From NCBI GenBank assembly GCA_041629655.1, contig JBFKMV010000155.1, positions 1 to 12,757 of the forward strand: a stretch of 12,757 nucleotides of DNA. The letters run 5' to 3'. This document shows positions 10,128 to 12,757 of the stretch, one piece after another (the first letter of the stretch is position 1; each line of letters opens with the position of its first letter). This DNA comes from JBFKMV01 sp041629655 (GTDB lineage Bacteria; Acidobacteriota; Polarisedimenticolia; Polarisedimenticolales; Polarisedimenticolaceae). Made by a program: the position numbers and the translations under genes. The notes under the pieces were generated by a model. It searched no databases, was not told the DNA's origin, and saw nothing but the letters and a program-made list of their open reading frames with translations.

Positions 10128-11438
10128 ATGCATTCCCCCAGCCGCGTATCCGGACGCCGGCCGCCCCGCTTGCCGGGGTTGCTGGCCGCCCTCGGTCTCC
10201 TGCTGGCAGGTTCGGCTGCGTCGGCCCAGTCGCTGACCGAGCTGTTCGGGCTCGGCGACGAGGCGCCGGCGTTCCTGGACGCGCTCGGTCCGCCCGAGGA
10301 GCTGCGCGCGATGGCGCTGTCGCCCGACCGGCGTCGCTGCGCGGTCGCGGTCGACGCACCGGAGCGGCGCGGACACTCGATCGTGCGCGTGGTCGACCTG
10401 GACGGCTCGCGACCCACCGACCTCGAGGTCCCCGGGCAAGCGCGCGGGCTCGCGTTCGGCGCGAGCGGCGAGATGCTGTACGTGATCCTGCATCGCGCGG
10501 CCAAGCGACGCCCGGGCGAGACCCACCTCGTGCGGGTCGAGCTGGACACGCTGAAGGCGCGCAAGGAGATGCGGCTTCCCCCGAGCGCCGCCGCGCTGAC
10601 CCGCGACGGGACCGGCCGCGCCCTGCTGATCGCCGGCGAGAACGAGGTCCGCTCGATCCTGGTGCCCGACCTGCGCAGCGGGCCGCTGTTCCGCATCGAG
10701 GGCACGAACCGCGCCGTCGGTGCGGTTCCGGGGGGAACGGAGATCGTGCTCGGCCAGCCCGGCCGGATCGTCGCCGTCGATCTCTCCGACCCGCCGCTGG
10801 AGGACGGGATGCCGCTGCGGGGCACGCTCCCGGTGGAGGCGCCGGTGATGGCGCTGGTGGTGGCGGCGGACGGCCGGAGCGCCGCGGCGCGGCTGGACAG
10901 CGGCGCGGTGCTGCGCTTCGGGCTGCACCCGCTGCGCGAAGGTCTCGACTCGCCGGTCGAGCTTCGGACCGCCGCACCGCCGCCCGAACCCGCAAGGCCG
11001 GTCCCCGCGCCGGAGCCGCAACCCGAGCCCGCCGTCGAGGTCGCGCCCCCGGAGCCGCAGCCCGAACCCGTAAGGCCGGTCCCCGCGCCGGAGCCGCAAT
11101 CCGAGCCCGCCGTCGAGGTCGCGCCGGCCGCGCCGCCGACGCCCGCGGACCCCGGGCGGAGTCCCGCGCTGCGCGGCGCGATCGAGGGACCCGCCGCCGA
11201 TCGCGTGGTGGCGGTGGTGCTGTTCGGTCCCGACAACCTGCTCAACGAAGCCGCGCGCGTCCGGCCGCTGGCCGACGGCTCGTGGTCCGTTTCCGGGCTC
11301 GACTCCGGCCGCTATCGCGTTCAGCTCGACGGGGGCGGCTCGCGGGCGCTGGTGTGCGACCCTCCGTTCAGGACCGTCGTGGTCGAACCCGGCCGTACCG
11401 GCGAGGTCCCCGCCTTCCGGGTGCTGCGGGTCCTTTGA
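10128..11438 (+). CDS. Secreted propeller-like protein with Pro/Glu repeat linker and C-terminal beta domain, function unknown
   Basis: A 436-residue protein I cannot name. Residues 1-33 are a Sec signal peptide: an Arg-rich start, a Leu/Ala core (LLAALGLLLAG) and a likely cleavage after ASA33. Residues about 50-280 show repeated short beta-strand units of the kind in beta-propellers (RAMALSPDRRR, RGLAFGASGEMLYV, AAALTRDGTGRALLIAG, MALVVAADGRSAAA). Residues about 284-345 are a Pro/Glu/Ala-rich linker containing a tandem duplication. Residues about 347-436 resemble a carboxypeptidase-regulatory or CNA-B-like beta sandwich (GSWSVSGLDSGRYRVQL). The ATG at 10128 was chosen because the signal peptide starts there; the frame reaches upstream to 10005 but that part overlaps the ABC gene. 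Its stop overlaps the TTG start of the kinase gene, making it first of a coupled plus-strand unit. A periplasmic or cell-surface location is likely. Confidence 0.75.
   Translation: MHSPSRVSGRRPPRLPGLLAALGLLLAGSAASAQSLTELFGLGDEAPAFLDALGPPEELRAMALSPDRRRCAVAVDAPERRGHSIVRVVDLDGSRPTDLEVPGQARGLAFGASGEMLYVILHRAAKRRPGETHLVRVELDTLKARKEMRLPPSAAALTRDGTGRALLIAGENEVRSILVPDLRSGPLFRIEGTNRAVGAVPGGTEIVLGQPGRIVAVDLSDPPLEDGMPLRGTLPVEAPVMALVVAADGRSAAARLDSGAVLRFGLHPLREGLDSPVELRTAAPPPEPARPVPAPEPQPEPAVEVAPPEPQPEPVRPVPAPEPQSEPAVEVAPAAPPTPADPGRSPALRGAIEGPAADRVVAVVLFGPDNLLNEAARVRPLADGSWSVSGLDSGRYRVQLDGGGSRALVCDPPFRTVVVEPGRTGEVPAFRVLRVL
10983..11125 (+). repeat. Two-copy tandem repeat, 78-bp period, in the Pro/Glu linker
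   Basis: Bases 10983-11047 and 11061-11125 are 65-bp copies that differ at only two positions, both C in the first copy and T in the second. They cause Ala-to-Val and Pro-to-Ser changes. The period of 78 bp equals 26 codons, so the frame is kept. The near identity, including third positions, points to a recent in-frame duplication. Such linkers often vary in copy number. Confidence 0.9.
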
Positions 11439-12325
11439 TTCCGCCGGCGCGCGTTCTGGTCAACCCGTCGTCCGGCCACGGGATCCCGCGGCGCGTGCTC
11501 GACGCCGTTCGCGCCCAGGCCGAGCGGCACGGCGCTCCGTTGACCGTCAGCGCGGATCTCGCGGACTTCGTGGCCCGCGCCCGGGACGCGGTCCGTTCGG
11601 GAACGGAACGGCTGGTCGTGGTGGGCGGAGACGGATCGCTCTACCACGCGCTGCAGGAGACCGCCGGAACGGAATGCGCGCTCGGGGTGGTGCCGGCCGG
11701 CAGCGGCAACGACCTGGCGCGCTCGCTGGGCGTGCCCGCGGATCCCGGGCAGGCGCTGGAGCTGGCGCTCCACGCGCCGCTGCGGCGGATCGACCTGGCC
11801 CGCCTCGGGGACCGCCGCTTCGCCACCGTGGCCGGGGCCGGGTTCCACAGCGAGGTCGCCCGCCGCGCGGCCCGGGTGCGGATCGTCCGCGGCCCGCTGA
11901 TCTACCCCTGGTCCGTGGTCGGCACGCTCGCGCGGTACCGGCCCCCGCAGTTTCGCGTGCGCTGGGACGACTCGTCGTTCGAGGGGCCGGCCTGGATGGC
12001 CGTGCTCGCCAACACCCCCTACTTCGGCGGCGGGATGCGCATCGCTCCCGGAGCCCGCCCGGCGGACGGGCTGCTGGACCTGGTGATCGTGCGGCGCCTC
12101 CCGGCGCTGCGCCTGCTGGCCGTGTTCCCGCGCGTGTACTCGGGGCGCCACCTCGATCACCCGGCGCTGCTCACCGCCCGGACCGCCCGCGCGACGCTCG
12201 AGGTCGACCGGCCGTCCGACTGGTACGGCGACGGCGAGCCGCTGCTGGAGCACGCCTCCGGCGCGGTGGAGATCGCGGTCGAGCCCGGCGCGCTGCTCGT
12301 CCCGCTCAGCGAGAGTCCGGCGTGA
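11435..12325 (+). CDS. Diacylglycerol kinase-family lipid kinase (YegS/DagK-like)
   Basis: A 296-residue soluble or membrane-associated kinase of the DAGK catalytic family, which phosphorylates lipids such as diacylglycerol, sphingoid bases or phosphatidylglycerol using ATP. NPSSGHG (10-16) and VGGDGSLYHAL (GGDG at 64-67) are the nucleotide-binding motifs. PAGSGNDLARSLG (87-99) is the P-x-G-[ST]-x-N-D motif, and YGDGEPL (Asp266, Glu268) matches the conserved C-terminal D-G-E. The length is typical. The start is a TTG at 11435 overlapping the previous stop as TTGA; no ATG or GTG lies early enough to keep the NPSSG motif, and the Shine-Dalgarno is poor, so translation probably depends on coupling. 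Its stop overlaps the GTG start of the MATE gene. The lipid substrate is not known, and bacterial members sometimes act in undecaprenol or carotenoid pathways instead. Confidence 0.92.
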   Translation: MIPPARVLVNPSSGHGIPRRVLDAVRAQAERHGAPLTVSADLADFVARARDAVRSGTERLVVVGGDGSLYHALQETAGTECALGVVPAGSGNDLARSLGVPADPGQALELALHAPLRRIDLARLGDRRFATVAGAGFHSEVARRAARVRIVRGPLIYPWSVVGTLARYRPPQFRVRWDDSSFEGPAWMAVLANTPYFGGGMRIAPGARPADGLLDLVIVRRLPALRLLAVFPRVYSGRHLDHPALLTARTARATLEVDRPSDWYGDGEPLLEHASGAVEIAVEPGALLVPLSESPA

Positions 12326-12757
12326 CCGGAGGGCCCAGCATCCTGCGCATGTCGGCGCCGTTGATGGTCTCGTTCGTGATGCGCGCCGCCTTCAGCATGG
12401 TCGACACCGTCTATGCGGCGACGATCGGGGACGACGCGGTCGCCGCGATCGGTCTGACCGTCCCGTTCGAGTTCTTCATGATCGCGATCTGGGTCGGCCT
12501 GTCGAACGGACTGACCTCGAGCCTGGCGCACGCCATGGGCGCCCGCCAGGCGGAGAAGATCGAGCAGTACCGCGCCGCGTGCTGGCGGCTGGTCTGGCTG
12601 GTCTCGCCGGTCTTCCTGGTGCTCGCCGCCGGGATCTGGGTCGTCGCGCCGCGCCTGGAGCTGGAGGCCGACGTCGCGCGCAGCTTCCAGATCTACGGCA
12701 GCGTGCTGGTCGGCGGGTCGGCGTTCACCGCCTTCTGGTCGGTGATCCCGGACTCCC
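12322..12757 (+). CDS. MATE-family efflux transporter, N-terminal part (3'-truncated by the window edge)
   Basis: Drug/sodium or drug/proton antiporters of the inner membrane. The frame is open from GTG at 12322 to the window end, giving 145 codons of the usual ~450. MSAPLMVSFVMRAAFSMVDTVYAATIGDDAVAAIGLTVP is split here into its hallmarks: SAPLMVSF begins TM1, and MVDTVYAATIGDDAVAAIGL is the typical MATE sequence that follows. GLTSSLAHAMGARQAEK matches the conserved G-x-x-S-L-x-x-x-x-G segment, and a Trp/Val/Leu-rich helix follows near residues 92-112. The GTG overlaps the kinase stop as GTGA, and GAGAG lies about 7 nt upstream. It is the third gene of a coupled unit. The family is clear from the N terminus; the transported compound is unknown. 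Confidence 0.88.
   Translation, partial: MTGGPSILRMSAPLMVSFVMRAAFSMVDTVYAATIGDDAVAAIGLTVPFEFFMIAIWVGLSNGLTSSLAHAMGARQAEKIEQYRAACWRLVWLVSPVFLVLAAGIWVVAPRLELEADVARSFQIYGSVLVGGSAFTAFWSVIPDS

Noticed and set aside
10043..11245. An upstream extension of the ABC ATPase on the minus strand
   Set aside because: It is Ser/Gly/Thr-rich low-complexity sequence antisense to the propeller-like gene. The family N terminus begins at 10042.
9134..11434. An upstream extension of the lipid kinase frame
   Set aside because: It is Arg/Ala-rich shadow sequence running through the ABC genes and the propeller-like gene. The DAGK domain starts right at the TTG at 11435.

Overview
This is a 12.8 kb stretch of very GC-rich bacterial chromosome (about 70% G+C by eye, with G or C at most third codon positions). 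It looks like ordinary core and housekeeping DNA. I see no insertion sequence, phage gene, tRNA, rRNA, CRISPR array or defence system. A diderm (Gram-negative) host is suggested by a lipoprotein M48 peptidase with a lipobox, a Sec-type secreted protein and a cobalamin-dependent MetH. The style fits an uncultured GC-rich lineage such as Acidobacteriota, Myxococcota or related groups, but no marker here fixes the taxon.

Layout. (1) Bases 1-2502, plus strand: the 3' part of a glycogen synthase gene (glgA), then an ATP-grasp ligase of unknown substrate. (2) Bases 2503-6387, plus strand: a sigma70-like promoter, a leader of about 150 nt with no recognised riboswitch, and a complete four-module methionine synthase (metH). 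(3) Bases 6365-10042, minus strand: a tightly packed unit in transcription order ABC ATPase, ABC-2 permease, an 83-residue four-cysteine protein, and an M48 metalloprotease lipoprotein. Its last gene runs head-on into metH; the stop regions overlap by 23 bp and a perfect 7-bp hairpin sits at the overlap. (4) Bases 10128-12757, plus strand, divergent from the ABC unit: a secreted propeller-like protein of unknown function, a diacylglycerol/lipid kinase-family protein that starts with TTG, and the start of a MATE efflux transporter that starts with GTG. These three are joined by 4-bp stop/start overlaps.

How the genes may work together. The ABC pair should export or expel a substrate across the inner membrane. 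The peptidase shares its transcript but also seems to have its own extended -10 promoter inside the small cysteine gene. The propeller/lipid-kinase/MATE unit combines an envelope protein, a lipid-modifying enzyme and an exporter, so an envelope role is plausible but is inference. GlgA, the ATP-grasp protein and MetH are metabolic neighbours without an obvious shared pathway.

The most interesting points are small-scale. There is an unstudied-looking four-cysteine mini-protein. A promoter is embedded in its coding tail. Several transcription units begin so close to a -10 element, and without a Shine-Dalgarno sequence, that their mRNAs may be leaderless. A hairpin marks the convergent gene overlap. 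A recent 78-bp tandem duplication lies in a Pro/Glu linker. I found no strong candidate for a wholly new multi-gene system.
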